Of a DNA stretch of 64,000 bases, positions 26,301 through 37,952 are shown piece after piece; positions within the stretch are counted from its first letter, which is position 1; each line of letters opens with the position of its first letter. The translations under genes were made by a program, and so were the position numbers. The notes beneath the pieces are model-generated. The model was not told the DNA's origin. It saw nothing but the letters and a program-made list of their open reading frames with translations, and did not search any database. The stretch is from Candidatus Melainabacteria bacterium (GTDB taxonomy: Bacteria; Cyanobacteriota; Vampirovibrionia; Obscuribacterales; Obscuribacteraceae): the NCBI GenBank assembly GCA_003963305.1, contig RXJR01000001.1, positions 248,001-312,000 of the forward strand, written 5' to 3'.

Positions 26301-27341
26301 TTAGAATCCAGGGTCTTTGTCGTTTATTGAAGGATCTTCTTTTGGCATCTCGCCGCCGTTAGTCTGCATGTCCTGCTGCTTGCGCATGAGCGGTGACGGC
26401 TTCACCTGATACGGCGCTTCGGCTGGAGCCACCATCTGCTCAAGCATTTCAACACGCTGCTTGGCTTTTGCGACCTTGATTTGATCGGTGGAATAGCGTG
26501 AGAACTCCTTATATTCCTTGATTGCTGATGAGATGTGCCGCTCGGCGTCAAACATCATGCCCAGCTGCAGATGAATGTCCGGCTCCGCCATGTTCAAGCT
26601 CAGCCCTTTATGCCAATTCTGAAGTGCGCCCTGATGATCGCCCTTAGCCAACAGGCAGATGCCCAGATCAAGGTAAAGATGTGGATAATTCATGCCTTTG
26701 AGCACTTTTTCGCTCTTGATCATGTCGCCAAACTGAGCGATTGCGCCAACCCAGTTCTTCTGCTTCATCATCAACTCAGCGTAAGCCATCCACGCATCTG
26801 TAAATGTCCAGGGTTTGTCGCCCAGCGCATATTCATACTGCAACTGAGCCTGCCAGGGACTGCCTTTAGCCTCGAAGACCCGGCCATAAAGGTAGTGTCC
26901 CCGCAAATTCTCCTCTGTATGGCTATCGGCATTCATCGCTTCCGAGCACTCAGCTTCAGCCTCATCAAGCCGTTTGTTGCGCAGATAGATTTCCGCAAGA
27001 AGAATGTGCGTTCTGAAAGCAGCTCCGGTGCTCTGCTCGATTGCCTTCTTTGCTGCTTCAATAGCCTTCAAGTCCTGATTTTTAGCCATGTAAGAAACGG
27101 CTAAATAATGGTATGAGTCAGGCGCATAATTATTTCTGGCAAAGTAGATCGACTGCAAGAAAGCGTCTATTGCTCCATCCCAGTCGCCTTTTTTGATGTA
27201 CTCGAGCCCCAGGTCGTGGTTTTTGACCATGGGGTCTTCTGTGTTGGGCGCCTTCACTTTAGCGCTGCACGGGAGATGCACCGCTGCGGCGACAGTGAGT
27301 GACAAACTGAGCGAAATTAATGCGCTGGTAAGTTTTTTCAA
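26301..27341 (-). CDS. Secreted TPR-repeat protein
   Basis: A signal peptide ('MKKLTSALISLSLSLTVAAA') ends near residue 27. Six or so tetratricopeptide repeats follow, for example 'GLEYIKKGDWDGAIDAFLQS', 'HILLAEIYLRNKRLDEAEAE' and 'LGICLLAKGDHQGALQNWHK'. TPRs form a helical scaffold for protein contacts. The C-terminal ~40 residues are polar and Pro-rich, likely disordered. It is transcribed in the same direction as the kinases 65 bases away and might be their periplasmic partner, but this rests only on position. Confidence 0.75.
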   Translation of the reverse strand: MKKLTSALISLSLSLTVAAAVHLPCSAKVKAPNTEDPMVKNHDLGLEYIKKGDWDGAIDAFLQSIYFARNNYAPDSYHYLAVSYMAKNQDLKAIEAAKKAIEQSTGAAFRTHILLAEIYLRNKRLDEAEAECSEAMNADSHTEENLRGHYLYGRVFEAKGSPWQAQLQYEYALGDKPWTFTDAWMAYAELMMKQKNWVGAIAQFGDMIKSEKVLKGMNYPHLYLDLGICLLAKGDHQGALQNWHKGLSLNMAEPDIHLQLGMMFDAERHISSAIKEYKEFSRYSTDQIKVAKAKQRVEMLEQMVAPAEAPYQVKPSPLMRKQQDMQTNGGEMPKEDPSINDKDPGF

Positions 27342-27402
27342 ACCCTATGCTCTATTGACCGACTATGCTCTTCTAATACACAAACCTGGAGACTCGGAAG
27401 GC

Positions 27403-29472
<2,070 letters not shown>

Positions 29473-29473
29473 T

Positions 29474-29555
29474 TAGTTGCATCCTTGTGGAGGGTCCACT
29501 GCGTGCGAACTGCTCAATCCAATGCGGGTCTCAGGGCCTGCTGCATGCCAATTGC
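29474..29555. repeat. Imperfect tandem repeat between thiolase and ligA
   Basis: The gap contains two imperfect copies of a unit ending '(c/g)aa(c/t)tgct(c/t)aatccaat', about 45 bases apart. No hairpin or promoter is clear. Function unknown. Confidence 0.4.
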
Positions 29556-30764
29556 TTAATCCAATCCTTCGCGCGAAAGAATTACGCAATCGCCCTGAGC
29601 AGTGCCGGAGCAAATCGCTGCGGCACCGAATTTAGCACCACGTCTCTTCATCTCCTTTGCAAGAGTGAGCAGAATACGAGCACCACTTGCACCGATCGGA
29701 TGACCGAGCGCAATAGCGCCACCATTGACGTTGACCTTCTCTGGATCTACGCCGAGCATCTGAATTGATTTGAGCGCTACAGAAGCAAATGCTTCGTTGA
29801 TTTCAATCAATTCGAGCTGATCGACAGTCATTCCAGCTTTCTTCAGAGCCTTCTCCATTGCCAGAGCAGGAACGGTGGCAAGATATGGAACATCCTGACC
29901 AATCGATGCATGGGCGACGATTTTGGCCAGCGGTTTGACATTCATCTCTTTTGCTTTAGAAGGGCTCATCAGAAGCAAAACAGCAGCACCATCATTGACG
30001 CCAGGAGCATTACCGGCGGTGATAGATCCTTCTTTGACAAAAACAGGTTTCAAGTTCTTCAAGGCATCAATGGTGGTATCAGCACGAGGTGCCTCATCTT
30101 TATCAATTGCTTTGGTTTGACCTTTGCCTTGAGGCACTTCTATCGGAAGAATTTCTTCAGCAAACTTGCCTGACTCTTGCGCCTTGATAGCCCGCAGGTG
30201 ACTTCTCAGTGCCCACTGGTCCTGATCTCCTCGTGAGATTTTGAACTCTTGAGCTACGTTCGAGCCATGCACAGCCATGTGCACGTTGGCGACCGGGCAC
30301 TCTAGACCGTCTTGCAACATGGCGTCTTTGAAGTCAACATGCCCCATGCGCTTGCCGAAGCGAGCCGCATTGGCATCTACAAGATAGGGAGCCTGACTCA
30401 TCGATTCCATTCCGCCTGCGACGATGATGTCGCCCTCGCCGGAACGAATGCGCATGTCGCCGATGGTGACGGCGCGCATACCCGACGCGCAGACTTTGTT
30501 GACTGTTGTAGATTCACACGTGACCGGCAAGCCAGCTTTCAACAGAGCTTGACGAGAAGGAATCTGCCCGCAACCGGCTTGCACAACCTGACCCAGTATC
30601 ACCTCATCAACCCGCTCTCCAGGCACTTTGTACTTTTCAAGCAAAGCTTTAATCAACGGTGCCGCCAGGTCTGGAGCAGCCACGGCTTTGAAATTGCCGC
30701 CCATTTTTCCGAACGGTGACCGCAGCCCATCGACGATAACGGTTTGGGAATCCTTATCAACCAT
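29556..30764 (-). CDS. Acetyl-CoA acetyltransferase (thiolase)
   Basis: Thiolases condense or cleave beta-ketoacyl-CoA. The 402-residue protein has the N-terminal 'TVIVDGLRSPFGKMGG', nucleophile Cys92 in 'VNKVCASGMRAV', the histidine block 'GGAIALGHPIGASGAR' (about 343-358) and the second catalytic cysteine in 'AAICSGTAQGDC' (near 384). The frame extends to 30830, but the ATG at 30764 has GGAG ten bases upstream and gives the family's usual N-terminus. A biosynthetic or degradative role cannot be separated; it could complete the aromatic-CoA operon's lower pathway, although it is 8 kb away. Confidence 0.9.
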   Translation of the reverse strand: MVDKDSQTVIVDGLRSPFGKMGGNFKAVAAPDLAAPLIKALLEKYKVPGERVDEVILGQVVQAGCGQIPSRQALLKAGLPVTCESTTVNKVCASGMRAVTIGDMRIRSGEGDIIVAGGMESMSQAPYLVDANAARFGKRMGHVDFKDAMLQDGLECPVANVHMAVHGSNVAQEFKISRGDQDQWALRSHLRAIKAQESGKFAEEILPIEVPQGKGQTKAIDKDEAPRADTTIDALKNLKPVFVKEGSITAGNAPGVNDGAAVLLLMSPSKAKEMNVKPLAKIVAHASIGQDVPYLATVPALAMEKALKKAGMTVDQLELIEINEAFASVALKSIQMLGVDPEKVNVNGGAIALGHPIGASGARILLTLAKEMKRRGAKFGAAAICSGTAQGDCVILSREGLD

Positions 30765-30975
30765 CTCTTGAAACTCCTTGTCTTCCAAACGCACCAAACA
30801 ATGCGCCTGTGCCGGTTCATACAGGTTCATACTAACGCCGAAAACGCCAAAATCACGCGGTCATCACCATTTATTCGCCTTTGCGAATTTCCAAGTACTG
30901 CTTTTCTTCACTCCGATGGCAGGAGTTATCAGACGTCTCGAACAGTGCGGATTTTCAGTCATTAAAGGGAACAGT

Positions 30976-31005
30976 ATGATTAGGCAACTCCTGGTATTGG
31001 GTTAA
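30976..31005 (+). CDS. Possible nine-codon leader peptide
   Basis: ATG at 30976, with AAAGGGA seven bases upstream, opens a nine-codon frame (MIRQLLVLG) whose TAA shares one base with the ATG of the RDD gene. This layout can couple translation of the RDD gene to the leader. There is no run of a single amino acid that would suggest attenuation. Short frames occur by chance. Confidence 0.3.
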   Translation: MIRQLLVLG

Positions 31006-31727
31006 TGACTAAATCTTTTGGCACTCCCGGGCGAAAGCCCAGCCGACCAGTGAATCGGGGCTCGAAGCCCGACCGCACAACTGTGCCCGGAAACGGGCAA
31101 GACCCTGACCAGCTGCCCCAAACGAACGCACCGCAGGCGAACCTGCCATCCTGGGCTAATCGCAGCGCCCCGCCTCCGCGCCAGCAGGCAAGCGATGAAG
31201 AGGGCGAGTACATCGAAGCAAAGAAACCGGACGCCAATAAGCGTATAGTGGCGCTTCTTTTCGACTTTGCGGCAGCCTATCTGGTGGGCGTCATCGTCGC
31301 CATGATTCCCTTCGTGAACCGATTCGTGCCGTTGCAAATAGTGCTGGTCGCAGTTTTGCTCGGTCGAGACTTCCTCTTCGGGGGGCGTGGCATCGGCAAA
31401 AATCTCATGGGGCTGCGCGTCGTCGATGCACAGACCGGCGAGCCGCCAACCATACTGCAATCTGTACTTCGCAACATCATCCTCATGGCGCCCTTTGTGG
31501 TTCTACAGACCGTGCCGCTCCTGCTCAAGTTCAGCCCTTTCACCTGGTTTAATGAAGCGGTGATGAGTCTCATTAACATAGTCGGCATGATTTATGTTGC
31601 TATCGTGTTACCGCTTGAAAGCTACCGCGCATACAGTAGAGAAGACGGTTTGCGAATAGGTGACGAGCTTGCGGGCACAACCATTGTTGATTCCACTATG
31701 GACTTTAGCAACCCGTTTAACCGCTGA
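31005..31727 (+). CDS. RDD-family membrane protein
   Basis: The first ~75 residues are Pro/Gln-rich and disordered. An RDD domain follows: 'KRIVALLFDFAAAYLVG' (the Arg and Asp of the family), a second helix 'LQIVLVAVLLGRDFLFGG', the 'GIGKNLMGLRVVDAQTGEPP' loop, and two more helices. RDD proteins are small membrane proteins; some are Na+/H+ or Li+/H+ antiporters, most are uncharacterised. The start overlaps a possible leader peptide's stop. It is divergent from the thiolase and precedes the SDR-like gene. Confidence 0.8.
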   Translation: MTKSFGTPGRKPSRPVNRGSKPDRTTVPGNGQDPDQLPQTNAPQANLPSWANRSAPPPRQQASDEEGEYIEAKKPDANKRIVALLFDFAAAYLVGVIVAMIPFVNRFVPLQIVLVAVLLGRDFLFGGRGIGKNLMGLRVVDAQTGEPPTILQSVLRNIILMAPFVVLQTVPLLLKFSPFTWFNEAVMSLINIVGMIYVAIVLPLESYRAYSREDGLRIGDELAGTTIVDSTMDFSNPFNR

Positions 31728-31757
31728 AGTTGCTAACATTATCCAGGTCGAAGTACT

Positions 31758-31830
31758 CTGGATTCAGAGCCCAGGGAAACAACCCTGGATTCAGATTCCA
31801 AGGAACCAGCTCCCAGGGACGCAACCTGTC
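31758..31830. repeat. Short tandem repeat upstream of the SDR-like gene
   Basis: Units of about 27 bases, 'ctggattcagagccca(g)gga', occur at 31758 and 31785, with a third partial 'cccagggacgcaacc' after. It fills most of the gap before the ATG at 31848, so the leader of the next gene is made of repeat DNA. Confidence 0.55.
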
Positions 31831-31847
31831 TCGCTGAGAATATCGCT

Positions 31848-33332
31848 ATGACGCAAAAAGTCGCATATCTATGGGGACCAATCTCCAGCTTCTCCGGTCC
31901 ACTTGCCGCCTGGCTCGTGACAAAAGGCTGGCACGTGCGGGTAGCCACCAAGTCGTCGCTCAATTTGCTGAGCCTGTCGCCCCTCGACTTGCATTCTTCG
32001 GCGCTGGCGCTGCTCGAACAAGCGATGGGCGGTCGTGAAAGATTTAGGACATTCAAAGACCGCTTACGGTTGGTCGACGAAGCCGAAGCACTGAAAGGCA
32101 CCAAATATGATGCCGTCATTTTCTGCGGATTGCCACCAAACTTCGATGAAGCGCGAGCGCCGCGAGCACCATGGGCGGCGGCACGACTGCCCGCCATTTC
32201 CAAAGCCTTGAAGGGTGTGCCTATATTCATCGTCTCTTCCATCTGGGCTGGTATTCAGCAAGACCGTGTCGTTCCGGAAGAATTTGAATTCGAGCGCCGC
32301 AAAGCACCAACGCACTGGGAGAGTCTCTGCCAGCATTACGAAGACAAGCTGCTGGATGGATTGTCGTCGCTGGAAGCGCCCTGGTATCTCGTGCGCATTC
32401 CGATGATTTCTGGTGCCTCCGAAACAGGTGAATCACTGAACTTCAGCGGACCCAATGCACTCTTCAAAGAGCTCGCGCAGGCGGCACAGAACCGCTCGGG
32501 AACCAACTTACGTCTGTCATACAATCCTGACTCGACGATGTGGTTCTTACCCGTCGACGAAGCCGTCTACATGTTCTGGCGGTACCTCGAAGACGAATTG
32601 CGCCCGCGCATCTGCAACATGGTATCAACGCAGGCTACTCTGAACCGAGAGTGGATGCACTATTTGAGCAGCGCGCTGAAACTGAACGAGATTACCCCCA
32701 GCGAACATGACTCGCTAAATCTGCCCAGCATTATGCGAAAAATGTTGCTTGATGACGTGCAAATCAAAACGCGCAACTTGTTTGAAGTAGCCGGACGATA
32801 TCACCTTCCGCCACTGCGGTTGAACGAAGACTACTTCCAGAAGGTCCTGGCGCGTGGCATCGAAAGTCGATGGGGCGGACCGAACGTCTCGAAAGGAAAG
32901 CAATCGATTGGTTTACCTGACCGATTGACCCAATATTATTTCGAAGAGTTTGTCCCATCCAAATTCAAAGAAGACGACAATCTCAAGAAGGCGCTCACGC
33001 CGGGCAGCAGTGTTGGTTTCTTACTCAAAGGCGCAAATGGTCTTGGTTGGGTGGTCACATCCCAAAGTGGCAGCGGTCATGTCGAGAAATTCGACCCGGC
33101 CGGCCCACGACCGGAAATATGTTTTCACTTCAGCGGTCGCACCATGACGCTGTTGATCCAGAGCAAACTGCCGTTGCATCGCGCCGTCTTGCTTCGCGAA
33201 GTGCAGGTGGAAGGACCACTTTTGCAAGCACTGAAGGTGACTAAAATCATCGAGCAGTTCTTGAAAGATCATCCGATTGATTCGAACGAATTGAGCACGC
33301 TGGCTACTGAGCAGACGGTTAGTAGTCACTAG
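31848..33332 (+). CDS. SDR-like nucleotide-binding protein with SCP2-like C-terminus
   Basis: Residues 1-280 look like an extended short-chain dehydrogenase/epimerase: a Rossmann start 'KVAYLWGPISSFSGPLAAWL' with an atypical glycine motif, 'DAVIFCGLPPNF', 'PIFIVSSIWAG' and 'APWYLVRIPMISG'. A spacer leads to a C-terminal ~95 residues ('GSSVGFLLKGANGLGWVVT', 'LREVQVEGPLLQALKVTKI') that recall sterol-carrier-protein-2 folds. Neither half is a strong match, so the pairing and any lipid or polyketide role are tentative. No catalytic YxxxK is clear. It is downstream of the RDD gene and followed by repeat DNA. Confidence 0.5.
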   Translation: MTQKVAYLWGPISSFSGPLAAWLVTKGWHVRVATKSSLNLLSLSPLDLHSSALALLEQAMGGRERFRTFKDRLRLVDEAEALKGTKYDAVIFCGLPPNFDEARAPRAPWAAARLPAISKALKGVPIFIVSSIWAGIQQDRVVPEEFEFERRKAPTHWESLCQHYEDKLLDGLSSLEAPWYLVRIPMISGASETGESLNFSGPNALFKELAQAAQNRSGTNLRLSYNPDSTMWFLPVDEAVYMFWRYLEDELRPRICNMVSTQATLNREWMHYLSSALKLNEITPSEHDSLNLPSIMRKMLLDDVQIKTRNLFEVAGRYHLPPLRLNEDYFQKVLARGIESRWGGPNVSKGKQSIGLPDRLTQYYFEEFVPSKFKEDDNLKKALTPGSSVGFLLKGANGLGWVVTSQSGSGHVEKFDPAGPRPEICFHFSGRTMTLLIQSKLPLHRAVLLREVQVEGPLLQALKVTKIIEQFLKDHPIDSNELSTLATEQTVSSH

Positions 33333-33477
33333 GTGCGGTGCGCCCGGGGACGGGCGCGTTCCTTGGCACCCGGGACAGGTGCGCTCCATGGCGGGCGCTT
33401 TCCTTGGCACGGGACAGGTGCGCTCCATGGCGGGCGTGGTTGTGACTAGCGCGGTTGTGACTGGCGCGGTTACGTTG
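33333..33477. repeat. GC-rich tandem repeats between convergent genes
   Basis: Three layers are visible. First, GCGCCCG-GGGA-CGGGCGC (33340-33357) is a 7-bp hairpin almost identical to that at 10527. Second, a ~41-base unit 'ttccttggcac..gggacaggtgcgctccatggcggg' occurs twice (33359-33397, 33400-33436). Third, a 15-base unit GCG(T/C)GGTTGTGACT(A/G) occurs at 33434 and 33449, with a partial third copy at 33464. The block lies between the converging SDR-like and ribH genes and may help separate their transcription. Confidence 0.75.
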
Positions 33478-33996
33478 TTATTTGGCGGTCGCTTGTTTTA
33501 GTTCGGTCTGCGTTTTTATGGCAGCTAGCAAGTTGACCATTTCAATTGCGGCAATCGCGGCATCGTTCCCTTTGTTGCCAGCTTTGGTACCGGCTCTCTC
33601 GATGGCTTGCTCAATCGTGTCAGTAGTGAGTACGCCGTAGATCGTCGGCACGTTCGTTTCGCTGCTCACAGCGGCAATGCCGGCGGCATTGTTACCCGAG
33701 ACATAATCGAAGTGTGCTGTCGCACCACGGATGACTGCACCCAGACAGATGACGGCGTCGAATCTGCCGCTCTGTGCAGCCGTCTTTGCGACGAGAGGAA
33801 TTTCGAAGGCACCAGGGCACCACATGATTTCAATAGAGCGATCCTCCGCTCCGTGCTGACGCAAAGTGCCGAGAGCACCTTCAAGCAAACGCGAGGTGAT
33901 GAAATCATTGAATCGGCTGACGACGATTCCGAAGCGGAGTCCAGTGGCTATCAATCTTCCTTCGATTACCTTTGGACCGGAGCTATTTTCTGACAT
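33478..33996 (-). CDS. ribH: 6,7-dimethyl-8-ribityllumazine synthase
   Basis: RibH condenses the ribityl pyrimidine with dihydroxybutanone phosphate in riboflavin synthesis. The 172-residue protein has '[13 protein letters not shown]' near the start, '[19 protein letters not shown]', and the active-site '[16 protein letters not shown]' with the conserved histidine. A longer polar tail ('[14 protein letters not shown]'-like) follows the normal end. It is the last gene of the ribE-ribBA-ribH set, 82 bases after ribBA. Confidence 0.95.
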   Translation of the reverse strand: MSENSSGPKVIEGRLIATGLRFGIVVSRFNDFITSRLLEGALGTLRQHGAEDRSIEIMWCPGAFEIPLVAKTAAQSGRFDAVICLGAVIRGATAHFDYVSGNNAAGIAAVSSETNVPTIYGVLTTDTIEQAIERAGTKAGNKGNDAAIAAIEMVNLLAAIKTQTELKQATAK

Positions 33997-34078
33997 GACA
34001 CATCCTCTCTAGTGTTGTTCGATTTCAGTTGATTTCGTGCAGTTGAATTTCGTTATTTCGTGGCGTAGTTTCTAAATT

Positions 34079-35377
34079 TTATGACTTGACTTGTTGAGAA
34101 GCTTCGAGGTCTTCCAGCCAGTGCCCCATCTTCTCTTTCTTCGTGAGCAGGTAGTTCAAGTTATGGCTATTGCAGGCAGGCGGCATGGTGACTCGATCGG
34201 TGACGACCAGACCATATCCTTCCAGTCCAATAATTTTGCGCGGATTATTCGTGATGATTCGCACTGAAGTCAGACCCAAATCGCAAAGTATTTGAGCACC
34301 AACTCCGTAGTCGCGAAGGTCCGGCTTGAATCCAAGCATCTCATTGGCTTGCACAGTGTCCTTGCCTGTATCCTGCAGTGCATAAGCTTTGATCTTATTC
34401 AGAAGCCCTATGCCGCGTCCTTCCTGACGCAAATAGACCAGAACTCCAGCATCTTCTTTCGCAATCATCGCCATAGCAGCTTCAAGCTGCGGTCCACAAT
34501 CGCAACGCAAGCTGGCGAACACATCACCCGTCAAACACTCGCTGTGCACGCGAATCAAAACGTTTTCTTTGCCTTCTAAATCGCCTTTGACGAAAGCAAC
34601 GTGGTCGATTTGATCGATGGTGTTTCGATAAGCATACAACTTGAAATCGCCATAGGCTGATGGGAAATCAGCGACAGCTTCACGCACCACGAAACGCTCA
34701 CGAGTCAGCCTGTACGCAATTAACTGTGCAATGTTGATGAATTTCAGATTGTGCTTTTTAGCGAATTTATCAAGCTCAGGAACACGAGCCATGGTGCCGT
34801 CTGAGTTGAGAATTTCGCAAATCACACCAGCCGGTGTCAAACCTGCCAATCGAGCCAGGTCAACCGCAGCTTCCGTATGACCGGCACGCTGCAGCACGCC
34901 GCCAGGCTTGGCAATCAAAGGAGAAATATGACCGGGCCGGCGCAAATCGTCCGGCTTACAATTTGGATCTGCAACCACACGAACAGTGGTGGCACGATCG
35001 TAAGTGCTGATTCCAGTCGTAACACCGAATCTGGTATCAGCATCCACGGTAATGGTGAAGGCAGTATTCTGCGACTCGGTGTTGTTTTCCACCATCATCG
35101 GGAGCTGAAGCTTCTCAGCTTTCTCCGGAGTGATAGCGAGGCACACCCATCCACGCGCCTCAGTGACCATGAAATTGATCATCTCGGGCGTGACCAGTTC
35201 AGCGGCGCCGATCAGGTCGCCTTCATTCTCCCGCCCCTCATCGTCTGCCACGACAACAAATCGTCCAGCTCGAATCTCTTCGATAGCCTCTTCGACTGTA
35301 CAGAAAATTCTCTCGAAATCAGCTTCGCTGTGCTTGCCGTTGCCATTTTTGCCGCTTGGCACTTTCTTATCTTCCAT
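34079..35377 (-). CDS. ribBA: Bifunctional DHBP synthase / GTP cyclohydrolase II
   Basis: RibBA makes both riboflavin precursors. The N-terminal half (about 25-225) is DHBP synthase with '[19 protein letters not shown]' and '[20 protein letters not shown]'. The C-terminal half (about 235-430) is GTP cyclohydrolase II with zinc cysteines in '[18 protein letters not shown]', then '[18 protein letters not shown]' and '[15 protein letters not shown]'. Both active sites look complete. It lies 74 bases after ribE on the same strand. Confidence 0.96.
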   Translation of the reverse strand: MEDKKVPSGKNGNGKHSEADFERIFCTVEEAIEEIRAGRFVVVADDEGRENEGDLIGAAELVTPEMINFMVTEARGWVCLAITPEKAEKLQLPMMVENNTESQNTAFTITVDADTRFGVTTGISTYDRATTVRVVADPNCKPDDLRRPGHISPLIAKPGGVLQRAGHTEAAVDLARLAGLTPAGVICEILNSDGTMARVPELDKFAKKHNLKFINIAQLIAYRLTRERFVVREAVADFPSAYGDFKLYAYRNTIDQIDHVAFVKGDLEGKENVLIRVHSECLTGDVFASLRCDCGPQLEAAMAMIAKEDAGVLVYLRQEGRGIGLLNKIKAYALQDTGKDTVQANEMLGFKPDLRDYGVGAQILCDLGLTSVRIITNNPRKIIGLEGYGLVVTDRVTMPPACNSHNLNYLLTKKEKMGHWLEDLEASQQVKS

Positions 35378-35451
35378 ACCATTCTGCGCTAGGTGTCGAC
35401 GCGTATAGTCTATCTTTGCTAGCTCAAGAACGGCGTTTTTACCGGACTTTG

Positions 35452-36108
35452 TTAAGGTTTTTGAGCACCGGCGGCAAAAGGAAGCTTTTCCGGGTCGAGA
35501 CCGAGACTCGGAGCCAGCCAGCGCGCGACATAGCGAGCAACGATGTCTGTTTCGATATTGACCTGACTGCCCACAGTTAACTGCCCGAAGGTTGTAACGG
35601 TCAGTGTGTGGGGGATCAGCGCCACGCGAAATACAAACTTTTCTTTACTATCTTGTGGGAAATCCACTACCGTGAGCGACACGCCATTAATCGCCACAGA
35701 ACCTTTTTCGACAAAGAACGGCGCCAGTTCAGGCTCAAGTTCAAATGACAGGACGGAAGAGAAGCCTTCTTTTTCAATTTTGACGATGGTCGCGACGGCA
35801 TCGACGTGCCCGCTGACCAGGTGACCGCCCAATCGGTCAGAGAATTTGAGAGCGCGTTCGAGATTGACCGGGCTTCCTTCGGTCATAGAACCGAGGTTCG
35901 TGCGGCGCAAAGTCTCCCAGACAGCCTCAACTGCGAACGATTCCTGGTCAAAGTCAACGACGGTCAGACAGGTTCCGTTGCAGCTGACAGAGTCACCCAG
36001 CTTGACGTCGCGCGTCACTTCAGGCGCCAGAATCTGCAAACGACGACCGTCCGCGCTATCTGTCACCTTCACAACTTTGCCGACTTCTTCAATAATTCCT
36101 GAAAACAA
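35452..36108 (-). CDS. ribE: Riboflavin synthase, alpha chain
   Basis: This 218-residue protein has two lumazine-binding barrels: the first starts 'MFSGIIEEVGKV' with 'GDSVSCNGTCLTVVDF', the second starts 'LGGHLVSGHVDAVA' with 'GSVAINGVSLTVVDF'. It dismutates two lumazines to riboflavin. It heads the riboflavin set; ribD is not in the window. No FMN riboswitch is recognisable in the 220 bases upstream. Confidence 0.95.
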   Translation of the reverse strand: MFSGIIEEVGKVVKVTDSADGRRLQILAPEVTRDVKLGDSVSCNGTCLTVVDFDQESFAVEAVWETLRRTNLGSMTEGSPVNLERALKFSDRLGGHLVSGHVDAVATIVKIEKEGFSSVLSFELEPELAPFFVEKGSVAINGVSLTVVDFPQDSKEKFVFRVALIPHTLTVTTFGQLTVGSQVNIETDIVARYVARWLAPSLGLDPEKLPFAAGAQKP

Positions 36109-36332
36109 TTAGCAGCCCACCCTAACGAGGAACGACCTATCGACAGTGCGTTCTCTGCGACCGCCAAATCAACGGTCAGCGCCACGCAGCCCTAGTCTAA
36201 ACCCTTTCGCCTATTTTTTTCCGATACGCGAACCCAAAGATTGCAATTGGTTCACTCAAGCTTGCGAGAATCGAACAGCGATAGCACCACATACGACACC
36301 GCGACAGATTGCCGACGCAGTTAAACAGTCAG

Positions 36333-37952
36333 CTATTCAAGAGTCGACTTTTCGATCATCTCAATATTGCGTGCCACTTCCGACAAGCTCATTGGGCTCG
36401 TGTCGTCGGCAGCCAATCGGAAAGCCCGAGGCTTGCGCGCACCGCCCTCTGATTGCGGCTCGGACGAGCGAGCGAAATCTCGCCAGTTTGAATGTCCGGC
36501 GATGTGCTCGACATCAATATCTTTGCCAGCGGCCGGCAAGGTCTCAACGAAACCGTCAAGGTTAGTTACTTTCCACGGACCAGGTGAGCGGTAGCTAAAA
36601 CTCTTTCCGTCAGCGCCGACGGCTTCCCAGGTGCGATCCGCGTTGAAAGTAACAGTCTGACCGGGAACAGCAGGGTCTTCATAGACCCACTGTTTAGCGA
36701 TGGGAGTTTGATCCGCGTGCATTTGAGTGACTTCCTTTACCGCTAAGTCTTTTCCACCGACATTCATTGTTACCGGCTTGCTGAAAGAGAGATAGTTGAA
36801 TTCATTTCGCGCAAGCGACGAACCATCGGGGTAATTGATTTCCCACGGTCCTTTTGTGTTACGGTCGTAGACTTTTCCGTCAGCAGTTTTGATCTGCCAG
36901 TCCATAGATGGAGCGGCGCCCTCATGCGCCTTAGCGGGTCTTGTATAGACCGTTTCGTCGCCCTTATTTGGAATATCCTTGTATGTCCATTGCTGAGCGC
37001 CATCTTCCAACGTTTTCGCTTCCGGTTTATAGGAAGGCTTCGGCGGTAATTCCGGTTTGACCGGCGCGGCATCGGGTTTAACTTCGACGTCAGGTTTCGG
37101 CGCAGCAGCTTCTGCCTTTATTTCCGCCGGACGCAGCTTGCCGCCGAGCAGAGCATTGCCTACAGCCCAACCCAGACCCGTATTGGCGCTGTCCGGCGCG
37201 CTCAGAGGTTTACCGTTCAAAAGGTTGTCTGTCGTGTAATAAACGCTACCTCCCAGATAACCTGCGGCAGCGTTGCCGGCCATGTTCTCCGCAGTCAAGG
37301 ACGGAAAGCGGGACGTCACAACCTCACTGACTCGCTTCGCATCACGACCAATCGATTCAGCGGCAGTGCGACCGAAGTCATTGACCCAGGTTGGTGTATA
37401 AGCAGAGAGCCTGCTTGCAGCATCACCGGTGTAGCGGTCAACAGTCTTGGCTATGGCGCCTTCGGGGACACGTCCCAGAAAGCGTGCAGAACCATCGAGC
37501 GCCATAAAGCCCGCGCCCTCAGCCAACCCATGAGCGAATCTGTTGCCTACACCTTCGCCTTGCTGAGTCGGATTAAGTGCAAACCCGTCCGCAAAGCCAG
37601 TTGCGCCCGACGTCGTCAAACTGCGCGTCAAACTTCCCTCAGCCATCAACGACTTTGCCTGCGTCGCTTCACCTAGTGCGCCCACTCCTTTGCCGACATA
37701 ACGAGATAAAAGGACGAGGTCGGCTAGTGTTCCGGCTGCGTAACCGGCAACCTGCGCCCCCTTCATTACCCCCGTCAATTCCCTCTCTGGAGTCATGTGC
37801 ACATCAGCGCCTGCCAGCTGAGCCACGCCTACAAAAGGTCTTACGACCCCGGCTTTCCAGGCAGATGAGGCGAACTCGCCGATCACATCTGAGACACCTG
37901 CGGAACTTTTGGCTTCAATTGGTTGGGCAGTTACAGCTTCTAGTTTTGACAT
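36333..37952 (-). CDS. Hypothetical protein with duplicated C-terminal W-x-Y motif
   Basis: The first ~260 residues are Ala/Gly-rich with amphipathic stretches ('QVAGYAAGTLADLVLLSRYV') of the kind seen in effector-like or phage-like proteins. A Pro/Lys linker (about 290-330) follows. The C-terminal part holds two related ~60-residue units: 'QQWTYKDI...GPWEINYPDGSS' and 'KQWVYEDP...GPWKVTNLDGF'. I do not recognise the family. AGGAGAGCTC directly before the ATG at 37952 decides the start over the longer frame to 37991. It is divergent from the LysM gene. Confidence 0.6.
   Translation of the reverse strand: MSKLEAVTAQPIEAKSSAGVSDVIGEFASSAWKAGVVRPFVGVAQLAGADVHMTPERELTGVMKGAQVAGYAAGTLADLVLLSRYVGKGVGALGEATQAKSLMAEGSLTRSLTTSGATGFADGFALNPTQQGEGVGNRFAHGLAEGAGFMALDGSARFLGRVPEGAIAKTVDRYTGDAASRLSAYTPTWVNDFGRTAAESIGRDAKRVSEVVTSRFPSLTAENMAGNAAAGYLGGSVYYTTDNLLNGKPLSAPDSANTGLGWAVGNALLGGKLRPAEIKAEAAAPKPDVEVKPDAAPVKPELPPKPSYKPEAKTLEDGAQQWTYKDIPNKGDETVYTRPAKAHEGAAPSMDWQIKTADGKVYDRNTKGPWEINYPDGSSLARNEFNYLSFSKPVTMNVGGKDLAVKEVTQMHADQTPIAKQWVYEDPAVPGQTVTFNADRTWEAVGADGKSFSYRSPGPWKVTNLDGFVETLPAAGKDIDVEHIAGHSNWRDFARSSEPQSEGGARKPRAFRLAADDTSPMSLSEVARNIEMIEKSTLE

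Noticed and set aside
36109-36332. FMN riboswitch upstream of ribE
   Set aside because: The conserved AGGG..GGTGAAA..CC core could not be found on the minus strand.
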